Below are positions 40,775 to 51,279 of a DNA stretch of 64,000 nucleotides, one piece after another; the stretch's first letter is position 1; each line of letters starts with the position of its first letter. The notes beneath the pieces are model-generated. The model saw only the letters and a program-made list of their open reading frames with translations, made no database searches and was not told the origin of the DNA. The position numbers and the translations under genes were made by a program. This stretch comes from Amylostereum areolatum (lineage: Eukaryota; Basidiomycota; Agaricomycetes; Russulales; Stereaceae). The DNA lies in assembly GCA_012932865.1 (NCBI GenBank), contig SAXG01000052.1, forward strand, positions 124,001-188,000. The letters run 5' to 3'.

Positions 40775-41103
40775 ATACTCGATACGACCGTTGCTCGATG
40801 TACATATATTTACTCGACCTCCTTTCTTATAAAAGGAGGCCCATCGAACGAGCCATTCCCCAGCTCGTTCTCTTTGTAAATACAGGACTGTTCTAATAAG
40901 AACCTCCTCCTCTAAACGCTAAAGAGAATCCCAAGCAAACTAAGTTGATAAGCTCGCCTAAGTCTTCCGTGAAGACTTACTGCTTCGCTTATCGACCTTC
41001 ACCTTCGTATAACCGAGACGTCTGGATCACCTGATCCCACCTCTCACGCGTAAGAGTACTGTAGCCTGAGCCGCTTGTCACGTGATAAGGACCGTCCTTA
41101 ACA
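40564..41103 (+). repeat. 3' LTR of element 2
   Basis: 540 bp. I found no difference from the 5' LTR on reading through both. It is followed by the target duplication GTTGC (41104-41108). Confidence 0.95.
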
Positions 41104-42009
41104 GTTGCCGGTGATGCGCTGTGTCTCGCACACCCAGTCCGGACCAGTCGGCAAGGTGTCAACTTTCTTGAGAAATGAACAGTTATTGTGGAAGGAGAGC
41201 CCGAGGGATTTGATCTAAATCCAAGTGTCGGTGAGTGTGAGAGTCCTCGAGGCAAACAGCTGCCCATCTGACCTTCTCAAGCTTTAAAAATTCCTCCGTC
41301 TCCTTTTGACCCAACGTCTTGACCATCCATTCCGCCAGCTTCCACTCCCCCTCGTTCGCAAACGGACTCCATCGACTACTTCCCTCCTTGGCCGTCTTCC
41401 CCTCCCAAGCTTCATACCGGGTTTTGCTAGCACCAACAATGACACCTGCCGGCTCAGGGTACACGTCACGGAATCGCGTCGGCCATGGTTCATCCGCAAG
41501 CATGTCTACCCGCACACACTTATCCGGCCGTAGTTTTTCTTCCTCGTTGGACTCGTTCACAGCGGCTCCGTGCGGCAGAGGCGGGTCCAAAGGAGGATCC
41601 AGACTGGGAGAAGCATCTGGTATGTAGAAATTGTCGGTGAGGTTGTTATCCAGCTCGACATCTGACGACATATATTCTTCTCCACTTTCTGAGGGCGCAT
41701 TGCTTTGGACCAGGGGAGTGTGTTCCTGGCTTGTTTCTGCAAGATACCGTGCAAGCGCATCATGGCACTGCTCTCTTTGCTGGACATGCGACCGCAAGGC
41801 TGCTGCACTGTTGAATGCTTTCGGGCATGAGCGACACGAGTGAGTAGTTCGATTTGAATGGGACATGGCGTAGTGTTTATCTTGACTTTTGTGCTGCATG
41901 GGCAAGCCCCCCAGCAAAGGCCCGTGCGCAGAACCAAAACTATCGCAAACAATCCTCTTTTTCCTTCCGTCCTCAGCCGTCTCCAACCATCACTGTCTCT
42001 CCCCATAAA

Positions 42010-43970
42010 ATGCCACCTGGGGCCACCAAACGACGCCGTCCGACCACAGCCGCTGACAACGACTCAGATAATGCAGTTCTCCCTCCTAAAAAATCGACAG
42101 CTCCTCCACCGCATTCATCTTCCAAGCACACAAAAATAGCAACACCAGTGCAGGCTCTCCTTGGTACGATCTTCACTTGCCTCTTGAGCTTCAACACAAC
42201 TCATACGCGCGAGCATCTGTAGAACAAGAGCAACGAGATAAACTTGACAACAAAATACAACACTGCGAGAAGGAACTTCGCAAGCTTGAAACTCGTAAGT
42301 TTATGCTCCGTCCAACATTCATTATAACTTATCCATTCTTTCTAGGCAACAACACAGATGAGGACGATGCTACATACAACAAAAACCAAGCCAGGCTCGA
42401 GAAATTAATCGAGATTCTCCCAGAGCTACATGCTTAAGCTGGTACATTCTTAACCGTCAACATCTGTATGTGTTTCTCTTAAACATTCCACAAGTGCGAA
42501 TTGCAGCCCCTGAAGAAGATAGTAATGGAGCAGAGCAAGAGCCGCCTCAACCGGAATACAAAGCAAGGGTAGTAGAAAGTGAAGACGATGCCGACGACCT
42601 TGATGACATCCACCTACCTAGTAAATCCATCAATTTTGCATCCTCGGTATAGTATCCCCATTCCCACTGTTGTCTCTTCTCTCACCTTCACCTTACAGAC
42701 GCGTGTCGTGCACACTACAACCCAAACTAAGCGACCATCCGGGACAGCGGCTCTTCGACCATCGGTTATTGCGCATAGCCAGTCAACTTCATCGGAAGAA
42801 ACCTCCACCTCCACTCCTTCTCATGGTCCTACCAATCCTCCACGTGGTGGAACACCTCGGGGCGAGGTTTTGCAACGTTCTTCTACTGATGTCCACAGAC
42901 AGCACACTGGGCGGCCAAGGTAATACTTCCTTCCGTTTCGATCACTCGCACTTACGATTGTGTGCAGTGCTAGTGCTATTAGACCACAATTACCCTCCTC
43001 AACTCCTCGCTCACGTGCACCAACAGGGCCTTGGCAAGAGCAACAGGAGCACCCGTCGATAAATCCTCCCCCATAGGCGCCACCTCGTCCCCGGATACCA
43101 CCATTTTTCAATGGAGTCACCCCAAACGGACGCGCCAAAGCCCACGACTACTCCGACGATGTATATGCCCTCATTCAAGTTGCCATCCGCCGTTACGAAA
43201 GCAAAATTATCACCCGTGCCGCATTTCCGGCGCTCGAAGATCAAATGATATATGCCGAGAATGCCTGGAAGGATGCGAATGAGAAGCTCGACGTGCCGTA
43301 CAAGCCCACACCACGCATTATCACATTGGTATGTGCATTCCATAGGCTTGCACTCTTGCTAACATATATAAAGGTCAAGGGATCCTCGTCCAATGCTCGT
43401 GGAGAACTCAAGACTGCTGTGCGCAAGATTATTCCTCACGCATATGGCCTTCTCACCGACGGGAAGCCCAAGTCGATTGCAAAGAACAAGAAACGAGTCC
43501 GCGAGCTCCTGGCAGGGCACACATATATATACAAGATTCTACACCGATACCTTAACATTTGATGCATACTTACCGCAATCTTCTAACAGGATTCTGCCAC
43601 GCGTACAGGCTACGCTGAAGCCCCCATCATATCCCTTGTGCTCAGAGCGGCATGGTTCAAGAATCCGAACGACCGCGGAAATGAGTATCCGGCCTACTTC
43701 AACCCAATCACTGCTGTTGCCCTCGCACTCATATTCACGATCGTAAGGCATAATTATTTCAATTTACGGGGTGACTTATGAGACAATTTACAGGTTGAAT
43801 ACTGCCTAGAAGAGTGGATGGATGGGGTTGAGAAGGAGGGCCCGCCGTTCACGGAATCCTCATATAAGCACAAGTACGACGCACGACTTACGGATATCGA
43901 AGACTGGTCAAACACGCACCCAGAATTCTTCAAGAACCTGGGCAAAAAGTTATATAAGCGTGCTCGGTGA
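42010..43970 (+). pseudogene. DUF6532 protein, nearly intact
   Basis: Exons read MPPGATKRRRPTTAADNDSD (42010-42163), EQEQRDKLDNKIQHCEKELR (42223-42294), a third exon ending ILPELHA, then acidic and Ser/Pro-rich exons. The conserved core follows: FFNGVTPNGRAKAHDYSDDV, AAFPALEDQMIYAENAWKDA, VRKIIPHAYGLLTDGK, then TGYAEAPIISLVLRAAW, EYCLEEWMDG and a final YKRAR before TGA 43968-43970. This is the DUF6532 pattern of Agaricomycetes, function unknown. Lesions: TAG 43074-43076 just before the core, and no GT donor after GHTYIYK near 43545, although the CTAACAG acceptor at 43590 is present. The ATG lies 110 bases from the divergent Plavaka start. Confidence 0.72.
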
Positions 43971-44018
43971 CATACCCTCTTCAAATCCTGTCCTTCTGTT
44001 TCTCACTAGATCTCTAAA

Positions 44019-44465
44019 ATGAAATCTGGAGCCGTTCCGCTAGAGCAGGATACAACAAACCGTCTATCCGCAGAAGCTCTCAAGCAGGCCAAGGATGTGC
44101 TTGTCGGTCGCACAGGCAACACTGACAGTGAGGCAGAGTCTGACGACGGTAGTATATTGTCCAACAATGTTAGCGGCCGTGCTATACGTGCTGGCGGTCA
44201 GCACTCCGATGGAAGCCGAGCTGAGGGTGGTGAGAAGGGTAGGAGTAGTGACGAGGAACTTGGTGATGAGAGGGGGGACAGTGGCGAGGAGAGTGGACTC
44301 AACGAGGATCCTGTACGACAGCGAGGCAAGCATTTCCGGCCTCAGGGTCACAACTCGGAGGATAGGCAGGATGATGAGGGTGTTTTGGGGGAGAAAGAGG
44401 AGGAGCAGCGGTCGCGTGGACATGGTCAGAGTGGTAGCAGGGATGAGAGAGATGGTTTTGAGTGA
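44019..44465 (+). CDS. Acidic low-complexity ORF, doubtful
   Basis: The frame starts MKSGAVPLEQDTTNRLSAEA and is then Asp/Glu/Ser/Gly/Arg-rich to the stop. A CACTAG acceptor lies 11 bases upstream, so it may be a downstream exon of the DUF6532 gene, but the phase does not fit the CGG TGA end of that gene. It could equally be a chance frame in G/A-rich sequence. Confidence 0.25.
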   Translation: MKSGAVPLEQDTTNRLSAEALKQAKDVLVGRTGNTDSEAESDDGSILSNNVSGRAIRAGGQHSDGSRAEGGEKGRSSDEELGDERGDSGEESGLNEDPVRQRGKHFRPQGHNSEDRQDDEGVLGEKEEEQRSRGHGQSGSRDERDGFE

Positions 44466-44731
44466 GCATGTACGAGCACGGTGTACGCGTATCATGTGTA
44501 CCATTGAAGCCTACAATCAATTACACTTTGTCGTACTACATGTTCATTCTCGGTGATATAAGCTATTTCAATAACAAAGCCTATATATATAGCACTATCC
44601 TTCTGAGACTACACAATGCAATATAGGCAACAAGTCTCTCAGCATGTGTAGTAATGGTAGATACTACAGGGACTCTAGACAGTTGGTGGCTACTTTGTGT
44701 GCTACACAGTCCTATAAAATATAGCTGGCTA

Positions 44732-45204
44732 CTATAGGGCCCTACAAAAAGGTGTACTTACTGATGAAACAATGAGCACTACAGAGACTACAAGGCACAA
44801 CACAGACACCTGGGTTTTTCCTGATGGAGTCTCTCCTAGGGAGAGCAGCAGGTGGAGGACAAACCATCCTCCGATGACTGAGCGTGTCATGGCGATGACT
44901 TCGCGGAATCTGAGGGGATATTCAAAATAGCCCTCAAGCCGCCCATCTAGCCTCTTGATCAGGATGTCGGACACAACGGCCTCATATACAGGAGAAGGGC
45001 GGGCTTTGTGAGTACTTGCTAACATATTGAAAGGAAGTTCAAGGGCGATATTGCTGTATGCTTCTAGCTGTTCTTCAGCATCATCGGGCTTCTCCTTTTG
45101 CCATATCCATGTCCTAAGATCTTCGAGATCGTATAGCTCGTCTTCTCCTCGTCAGTATATAGCGATAAAGATTAGAAGAACAACATACCTTCCATGACAG
45201 CGTA
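44732..45204 (-). pseudogene. N-terminal piece of a fungal multigene-family protein
   Basis: Exon 1 (ATG 45204) gives MEG across a GTATGT...GAG intron, then EDELYDLEDLRTWIWQKEKP, ALELPFNMLASTHKARPSPV and FREVIAMTRSVIGGWFVLHL. The last part resembles the start of a large Agaricomycete family with a nucleotidyltransferase-like GG(S) motif after a helix. Sequence after LHLLLSLGETPSG no longer looks like that family and ends at 44732. I take it as a truncated copy. The fragment at 25109-25516 may be a C-terminal half of the same family. Confidence 0.4.
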
Positions 45205-45583
45205 CAAGATAGGAGACTATAAGTGTCAAACAATGGAGATTGTGACGTCCAAAACTGACAGTTTCTCACGGTCACTTTTTTGGAAAATCAACCATCTTGA
45301 TTTGAAGTAGTGGTCAGGCAACCGTCAATTGAAGTTTAATTGTACCAAACACTCTAAATGGTACGGTGTAGTTGTAATTTTCTGGTGCATAAGAGACTTG
45401 GTGGCATGATAGAAGATTGGAAGTGCAGCAATGAAGAAGGAGAAATATTAAGCGGTGTGAGAGGCATAAAGGATGTGATGTTAGCAGTCATGGATAGGCA
45501 AAATATATGGTAAGTTGAGAAGAGATAGGAGCAAGGGAGCATACAGATGTTTGAGAGGAAGCAGGGATACCACAGAAACAGAC

Positions 45584-48500
45584 CTAGACGCCAACCAGAG
45601 ACGCAATTATAACAGCACCTGACAAGTTGAGGCTTGCCATCTCCAAGGATCCCTTGCCATCCTTATCCTTTGCAGTATAGAGAGATGCGGTGTACAAGCA
45701 CATGATGAGAGCATACGGCGGTAAGTTGCCTATCCAGAGTGGAAGCTTGGCTTTGCCCTTGGCAGTGAGCATGTTGCTAAGCTTAGGATACTTTCTAGTG
45801 TAGCCCTTCTTGTAGAGTTTGCGGGCATCCCAAACCGAAACTGAAATACGCTCGAGTCAGCAAGATCGTGTAGCACGTTCAGTATAAACTATTTACCTAT
45901 CTCCTCTGCACTCAAAGCATGGCGTTGAAGCAGATTAGAAAGCCCGGGAGTAGGCTTAGACCGTCCACCTTGTTTGGCAATGGCCTTGCTGAAAAGGTTA
46001 GACTGGCCTATGGTAGGCTCATCCTCAACTTCTGTCAACAGTATGACATTAATACGACCGAATGAACCTATAAGATATCAGTCACATACCGGCTTCCTGA
46101 ATCCTTGATATCTCGGCCCACTTGGTTGAAAATGAGACAAACCCCTCCGGGTTGGTGTAGTAGCCGAGGTTGCACTTCTTGAAGGAAGTGGCCAGGAAGG
46201 CTTTCCGACGCTCTGAGTGCTGATATGCAGCAGCACCATAGATTGCCTTGAATCCTTGCAGCTTGTCCGAGGTGAGCTGCAAGGAATCCACCTCCAAGTT
46301 GCTCTGGATGACCCACATAGGCTCAAAGAGGAGCGCGGGAGTACCCTTGGTACACAGAATTAAACTGCCTGCACGACCTCCTAGCTTCTGCAGGCTGCAC
46401 TCCCTGTGATCATCAAATGCAGGGCTAACAAGCTTCTCTTCCTCGCTGCCGCGATAGCACACAGTTTCCATGATTTGACTTATACCTCATTAGAATGATA
46501 TAAATGTGTATTAGGAGAGTCACTCACTCAATGTCATACTTGTTCCACATGTCCCACTCCAAGTTTTCAAACCCGTAAGCTGTCTCCTGGAAGGTACCCA
46601 TACAATTGACGGCCCTAACATATATAAGCCTTTAGGCACACGGGGCAACAAATGTGGTAAACTCACGTGGTATAGCTGAAAACATTGTTCCAACAACCTT
46701 TTTCGAGATGACTCTGCATATCCTTGCTAGTATAGTAGCACCTGAATGTATGTGAGTTTATGGTCCTAGAGTAACAATATGAAACATACTGTGGCTGCTC
46801 TTCCTCGTTGTCCTCCTCACTCGCTGAATCCTGGTCTGGCTTCTTGATGTTCTCCTCCTCATCACTCTCCATTGCAACAGCCATCCCTTTGCTAGCCGCG
46901 GTCTTGTTTTGTTGGACCAAACACTTCATGCCCAAAATAGCATTGCCATCAGCCCGGCCCTTGCCTTTGTCAGACTTAGCCTCCTTGGCTACCCGTTCTG
47001 CGCTGGTAGGAAATGTGTAAGTAGGAATCATGATTAGAAAGTTGATTTCAACATACAGCTTCTCATCACGCTCATCATCAGCAGCTGTCCTCTTGCACAA
47101 CTTCTTTGGCTGTACAGTCCTGCAAGCCATTCTAATTAGTTATAATCCAATCCACAATAACAGGAGTACACACTCCAACTCGTCCTCAGAGACGATGAAG
47201 CCCTTTGGGTTGCCGTCAGAGTCAGCATCCGAATCACCATCCATGGGCTCGTCCATTGACTCTTTGGCTTCATTGTCGACCAGAGATTTAACACCTTTGG
47301 CCTTAGTCTCCCTTAAGTCCACATCCGTCTCATCGTCTTCAGAGGCATCATCATCATTGCCAGAGTCGGCCTGGACGGGGTGGGGAGTGTCCTCCCGGCT
47401 AATAGCACATATATTCTGTCAGTCAAACCCTCATAAGATATATACTAAGTGAAACATACCCTTTCTTACGCCTCTCAATAACAACCTCAGCTCTGTTAGT
47501 GATGATGTGTTTGATACCACGAGTGCTAAACCTGAAGTTAGCATAAGGGGAAGCACACAGAAGAACAACAGACTTTATCTTTCCGTTTGCCTCTTTCTTG
47601 ATCTTGACCTCCTCATCTTCATCTGAAGAATCAATGCTGATCACTTGGACTTTGGAGGGTTTGTTCTCCTTATCGTGATTCCTACAAAGAGTTAGAATCT
47701 ACCGCCGACACTACCAGATAAAGATCTTGTACCGAGTTTTCCGCTTTGAAGCGCCTGTAGCCTTATTCTTTGCGGAGGACTGACTGGCCTTCTTGACTCC
47801 CTTTTGGGGCCTGACACGAACTCTAATATGTGGTTTTACACCTTTTGCCGCCCTTCTTTTGCACAGGCTGAGCCTTGCTATTAGATGGTCCAGCCTGAGG
47901 AGAGTCATGATCTGACGGAGTGTATGATGGCACAAACCAGCTAATAGCACCACAGTTAAATTAAGCAATATAATGTAGTAAGAAGAACTCACGCATGCTC
48001 TGGAGTGCAGGGCTCATCTTCACCATTTTTGCCAGGACGTGTGGCATGGACCAACTGTTTCACCTTCATGCGCGTGACCACCCCTGTCTTTAGGTCGACA
48101 ACCTCTTTGATAGCCTTAAAAGGAGTGCTAGTGGTGTGTCAGTGTATGGACTAAAAAGACTAAGTGTACAGGAAACTCACTCCTTGTTGGGATTCTCCTG
48201 CAGGTACTTCTTTCCTGCCTCGCGGATAAAAGCATCAGAATTGATGAGAGTACTGTCTGATGCATTAGGAGTGCTAAGTCATATATAAATATCAATGTGC
48301 GTTAGAGACAGCGATCACATACGTCTTTTTGTTGGCCCGTTTAGCCTGTTTATCCTGGGGGGGAGGAGCATTTCTATAATCCAGTAAGTTACCGTCAAGA
48401 GAAAAAAGAAGTGCAACATACTTTGCATTTTTCCCCGTCTTCTTCTGAAGAGGAGTAGCAGACATCTCATCGTCCTCTCCAGATGACCTAGAAAATGGGC

Positions 48501-48808
48501 GGTAGATGAGATAGTTAGGAAGTATTATTGACAGGAGAAAAAACATACACAGATGGCTCGCGGCTGTTATTATTCTTGCCACTCAGATCAAGAGGCTTGA
48601 CTCTACATTGAACACAAACCAATAAGTCCCTGGAAACTTGATTGAACGCCATAACTCACTTCTTAGAAGGCTGTATACGAGAGTGAGCCTTTGCAACAGG
48701 ACTGGTCTTCTTCATAACTGCCTCCTTGACCTTGACAGCAGTGCGGGGAGAAGCAGAGGTCTTGTATTTAGTCTGAGTGCGTGAGCTGGTGCGTCGAGAA
48801 GGAGCCAT
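45584..48808 (-). CDS. 17-exon hypothetical gene, ~804 aa
   Basis: Exons: 48808-48660, 48602-48549, 48487-48422, 48373-48323, 48273-48181, 48127-47993, 47940-47842, 47822-47733, 47681-47460, 47398-47174, 47131-47057, 47002-46790, 46741-46667, 46614-46528, 46478-46090, 46031-45897, 45840-45584. They total 2415 bases, ATG (MAPSRRTSSRTQTK) to TAG, with no stop. All introns are GT-AG, 42-61 nt, except a 19-nt one (47841-47823). I do not recognise the protein. The first two thirds are charged and low-complexity with Lys runs and acidic blocks (SIDSSDEDEEVKIKKE, GNDDDASEDDETDVD), suggesting a nuclear protein. The C-terminal third is ordered (LILCTKGTPALLFEPMWVIQ, NLGYYTNPEGFVSFSTKW). Introns 1-14 are all phase 2. 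It is the least damaged gene of the window. Confidence 0.75.
47823..47841 (-). other. Putative 19-nt intron
   Basis: GTGTAAAACCACATATTAG lies between AAAAG and AGTTCGTGTC. Removing it joins GGK to RVRVRPQKG in phase 2, as at all neighbouring introns; keeping it gives an in-frame TAG. It is far shorter than the other introns, so a frame-breaking change in an ordinary exon is the alternative. Confidence 0.4.
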
Positions 48809-48902
48809 TGGTGTAGGTTGAAAGGGGTGGTAGAGTAGAGAGAATCAAGAGATGTCTGGGAGTTGGGGGGGACTGGGATGAGTTGACCGTTCAAGTCCTA
48901 CA

Positions 48903-48914
48903 CCCTTTTATATA
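48903..48914 (-). promoter_or_regulatory. TATA box of the 17-exon gene
   Basis: TATATAAAAGGG on the minus strand, about 95 bases upstream of ATG 48808, followed by C/T- and G-rich leader. Confidence 0.55.
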
Positions 48915-49737
48915 CAGGTAAGGAGGAACTGTTTCAATACTAAGTCACAATTTCCTTGGGAGATAGATTTGCTCGTCAATATGCCGTGGACGGGCCATTC
49001 AGCCCACCTATACCAAGTCTTGGCCTTCTCTGTTGCAATGTCATTGCAGTCCCCAACGAGCCCATATTCTGGCCTCGCTAAGGAGATTCGTGAACAACCT
49101 CAAGTCATTGGAGGGCAGTAGATGGGTGTGCAAAGAAGCTGAAGCCCCTGTCAACATAGAGACGGTAGAACCAGGCTAGACCATTTAAGTGGACTGGACC
49201 CTTCAACTATGAGAAGGCACATATCTAGATGTTAAGACGATCGACTTTCCAAACTTCACAACCACTGCTGTAATCTAGTATGGTACTGCTCCAGCCAAAC
49301 TAGGCTATTTACTCATCTCAATCCAGTTACCTGACAATAGCATCTCATATTGGAATGCAGGAAAAGGCAACATTTATCTGCTGAGTGGTTCTCGAATCTC
49401 CTCAAACTACTCCTTACAAAGGACATCGGCTAGACATGACAATAGAAGCAGGAGACAATTGCACCTGAAATAAAACTATGTCGGCAAGGCAATTCTAGGC
49501 CCTTGCTTGGACATGGACTCGGTCGATGAAGGAAGAGTTGGTCTTCATACTTTATCTTTAGGATCGATGGGGTCTCCTCACTTTCCCGCCTTATCCCCTT
49601 TTTCCCCAGACTCCCTTTCTCACCTCCTCCATCTCTATCTCGCCAGTAATGGACTCTATCATTGAATTCTTCTCCAAAGAGCAGTATGGTGCATATGTCA
49701 AGTGAATATTGTTTGACCTCTTTTGACAAGATCTATC
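48915..49737. other. Intergenic, nothing recognised
   Basis: I see no family-like protein, RNA gene or repeat in this stretch between the 17-exon gene promoter and element 3. Confidence 0.5.
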
Positions 49738-49742
49738 CTAGT
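49738..49742. repeat. Target duplication of element 3, left
   Basis: CTAGT, repeated at 59821-59825 after the other LTR. Confidence 0.95.
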
Positions 49743-50210
49743 TGTTAAGGACGGTCCTTATCACGTGACAAGCGGCTCAGGCTACAGTACTCTTGCGTAT
49801 GAGAAGTGGGATCAGGTGATCCAGACGTCTCGGTTATGCGAAGGTGGAGATCGATAAGCGAAGCAGTAAGTCTTCACGGAAGACTTAGGCGAGCTTTCAA
49901 TTGAGTTTGCGTTAGATTCTCTTTAGTATTCTTAAGAGGAGGTTCTAGGTAGAACAGTCCTGTATTTATAAAGAGAACGAGCTGGGGAATGGCTCGTTCT
50001 TTGAGCCTCCTTTTATAGGAAAGGAGGTCGAGTATACATATGTACATTTGGTAATGGTTGCATCAAGTATCTACGGAGACGCGACTGGGGCACAGTCGTG
50101 GCTGCGTTGTTGGGACGGTTACGAGCTGGGGCACAGTCGTAATCCGTTGTTTAGCGATGTTCTTCCTAATGAGGCGACAGGAAATGGAGTACCTTGATCG
50201 AGTTGTAACA
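49743..50210 (-). repeat. 3' LTR of element 3
   Basis: Minus strand TGTTACAACTCGATC to CCTTAACA. It lacks the 28-bp U3 duplication of element 2. Confidence 0.95.
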
Positions 50211-50224
50211 CTAGCCCCCTCTCT

Positions 50225-50442
50225 AGAATCTACGTCCCGTAGATTCATGAATCGTATTGTTTCCATGGGGATGTCTTGAACGGGTTGTTGATCGCTCGTT
50301 CGATGTCATCGCTGAAGGAAGAGGGTTGACGCGAGAAGGGTGAGGATCGTGAGTCCTACGATGACGCTTAGGACGATGATGAGCCAACGAGGAGTGGTTG
50401 TGGTGAAGATCGTAAGGTCGGGTGATTGTGTGGGTTGCATCA
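50225..50442 (-). pseudogene. Membrane ORF5 of element 3, truncated by TGA
   Basis: It begins MQPTQSPDLTIFTTTTPRWL and continues IIVLSVIVGLTILTLLASTL before an FLQR-TGA. It matches ORF5 of element 2 in start, length before the membrane segment, and the segment itself. The part beyond the TGA continues toward the LTR (DIPMETIRFMNLRDVDSREG) in a neighbouring frame. Confidence 0.55.
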
Positions 50443-50515
50443 CGCTTCTGAGTTTTTTTTTTTTTGATGTTCACTCCTTTTATCCTTATCCGGAATCGAG
50501 CAATAGAATTCTATT

Positions 50516-51022
50516 CTACCGCTTTAGCAACGCTTCCACTACTTTGATATCCTCCCCATCTATCGTGGGAGACCCTAACCGATGCCCTATCCTGGCCGTC
50601 ATCACGTGGTCCGGGCTTCTGAACCGGGGCCCGTGTTTCCGGAAGAGCCCTTTGATGCCGCATCTTCCCTTCGACTCCTGCATGGCTTCTTCGTCGAGGC
50701 TTCTCGGCCTCTTCATGGCGCGAGCGACGTCCGGACGGCTTAGGAGTTCCATGACTCGCTTGAGATGACGAAGGAGTTCTTCGTCTTGTGGGTTGGGCGT
50801 GGGAGTGCGCGAGAGGACGGGCGAGGGAGGAGGGGTGGTAGGAGGAGTGTGGTCGGTGGTGGAGAGGTTGTGCGAGGAGGAGGTGAGAGTAGAAGACATG
50901 TTGGTGGTTTTGGGTGGTGCGAGTTGGTTGTTTAGACGATGTCTGAGGATGTGGTCGTCTTTGTGGCTTTCCCTTTTATCCTTACGATGCGGGGAGGGCA
51001 GTGATGTAATCATTGCTGTCAA
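50516..51022 (-). CDS. Basic accessory ORF4 of element 3
   Basis: The conserved product starts at the internal MSSTLTSSSHNLSTTD and ends VVEALLKR, with DEELLRHLKRVMELLSRPDV and GIKGLFRKHGPRFRSPDH. Unlike element 2, the MSST start and the conserved C-terminus share a frame here, so this is the better model for ORF4 (about 127 residues). Confidence 0.5.
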   Translation of the reverse strand: MTAMITSLPSPHRKDKRESHKDDHILRHRLNNQLAPPKTTNMSSTLTSSSHNLSTTDHTPPTTPPPSPVLSRTPTPNPQDEELLRHLKRVMELLSRPDVARAMKRPRSLDEEAMQESKGRCGIKGLFRKHGPRFRSPDHVMTARIGHRLGSPTIDGEDIKVVEALLKR

Positions 51023-51279
51023 TCGTAAGCGGGAACTCGTGCATAATCAGATAGTAGCTGTAAGTAAGCGACACGTCCAGCGCGTCGCAGGGAGAGTACC
51101 AAACACTTCGCCTTCCTCATAGCAACAGGAACCTATACAGTAGAGAAGTCCGAGGAAAATATGCGTACGAATGAGGGCGCAGTCCGTGATTAGTCCGAGA
51201 AGTATCGTAACGATGAATGCAAAGCGTGATGATGATGATGATGGTGATGATGAGAAAGTCCGAGTGTGTGTGATGGGTG

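Larger units (their letters stand above)
30888..41103 (+). mobile_element. 10.2-kb Ty3/gypsy chromovirus, element 2
   Basis: LTRs of 540 bp (TGTTA...TAACA) look identical, and a GTTGC target duplication flanks them, so insertion is recent. The order is LTR, self-priming primer site, gag, pol in the -1 frame with a C-terminal chromodomain, then a 3.1-kb module of extra reading frames, polypurine tract, LTR. The only clear lesion in gag-pol is TGA 36957-36959 before the chromodomain. It lies inside the Plavaka transposase gene. Element 3 (49743-59820) is a second member with the same architecture. Confidence 0.97.
28483..41899 (-). pseudogene. Plavaka transposase, split by element 2
   Basis: The two halves, 41899-41104 and 30882-28483, form one gene. 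The N-terminal half has a C2H2 finger (CRSCPKAFNSAAALRSHVQ...H), then KLAEWMVKTLGQKETEEFLK and, after an intron, GPDWVCETQRITGN. The second half opens VDKNGKPMTEDVEIWYRDP and contains IELIGNPAF-like CIEELIGNPAFRDH, then IISTDKTQLSMFSGDKAAWP, ILAAYIADYPEQCLVACC, CFTPDILHQLHKGVFKDH, FNIPKIHNM and TERYHIDFAKD. These are signatures of the Plavaka (CMC) transposases of basidiomycetes. Introns near 41218-41275, 30634-30678 and 28868-28918 splice in frame, and without element 2 I see no other lesion. Element 2 enters after the GCAAC of ITGN. Terminal inverted repeats were not found. ATG 41866 is an alternative start. Confidence 0.85.

Noticed and set aside
49430..49729. 99-aa minus-strand frame upstream of the 17-exon gene
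   Set aside because: No family pattern, no splice partners and no conserved neighbour.
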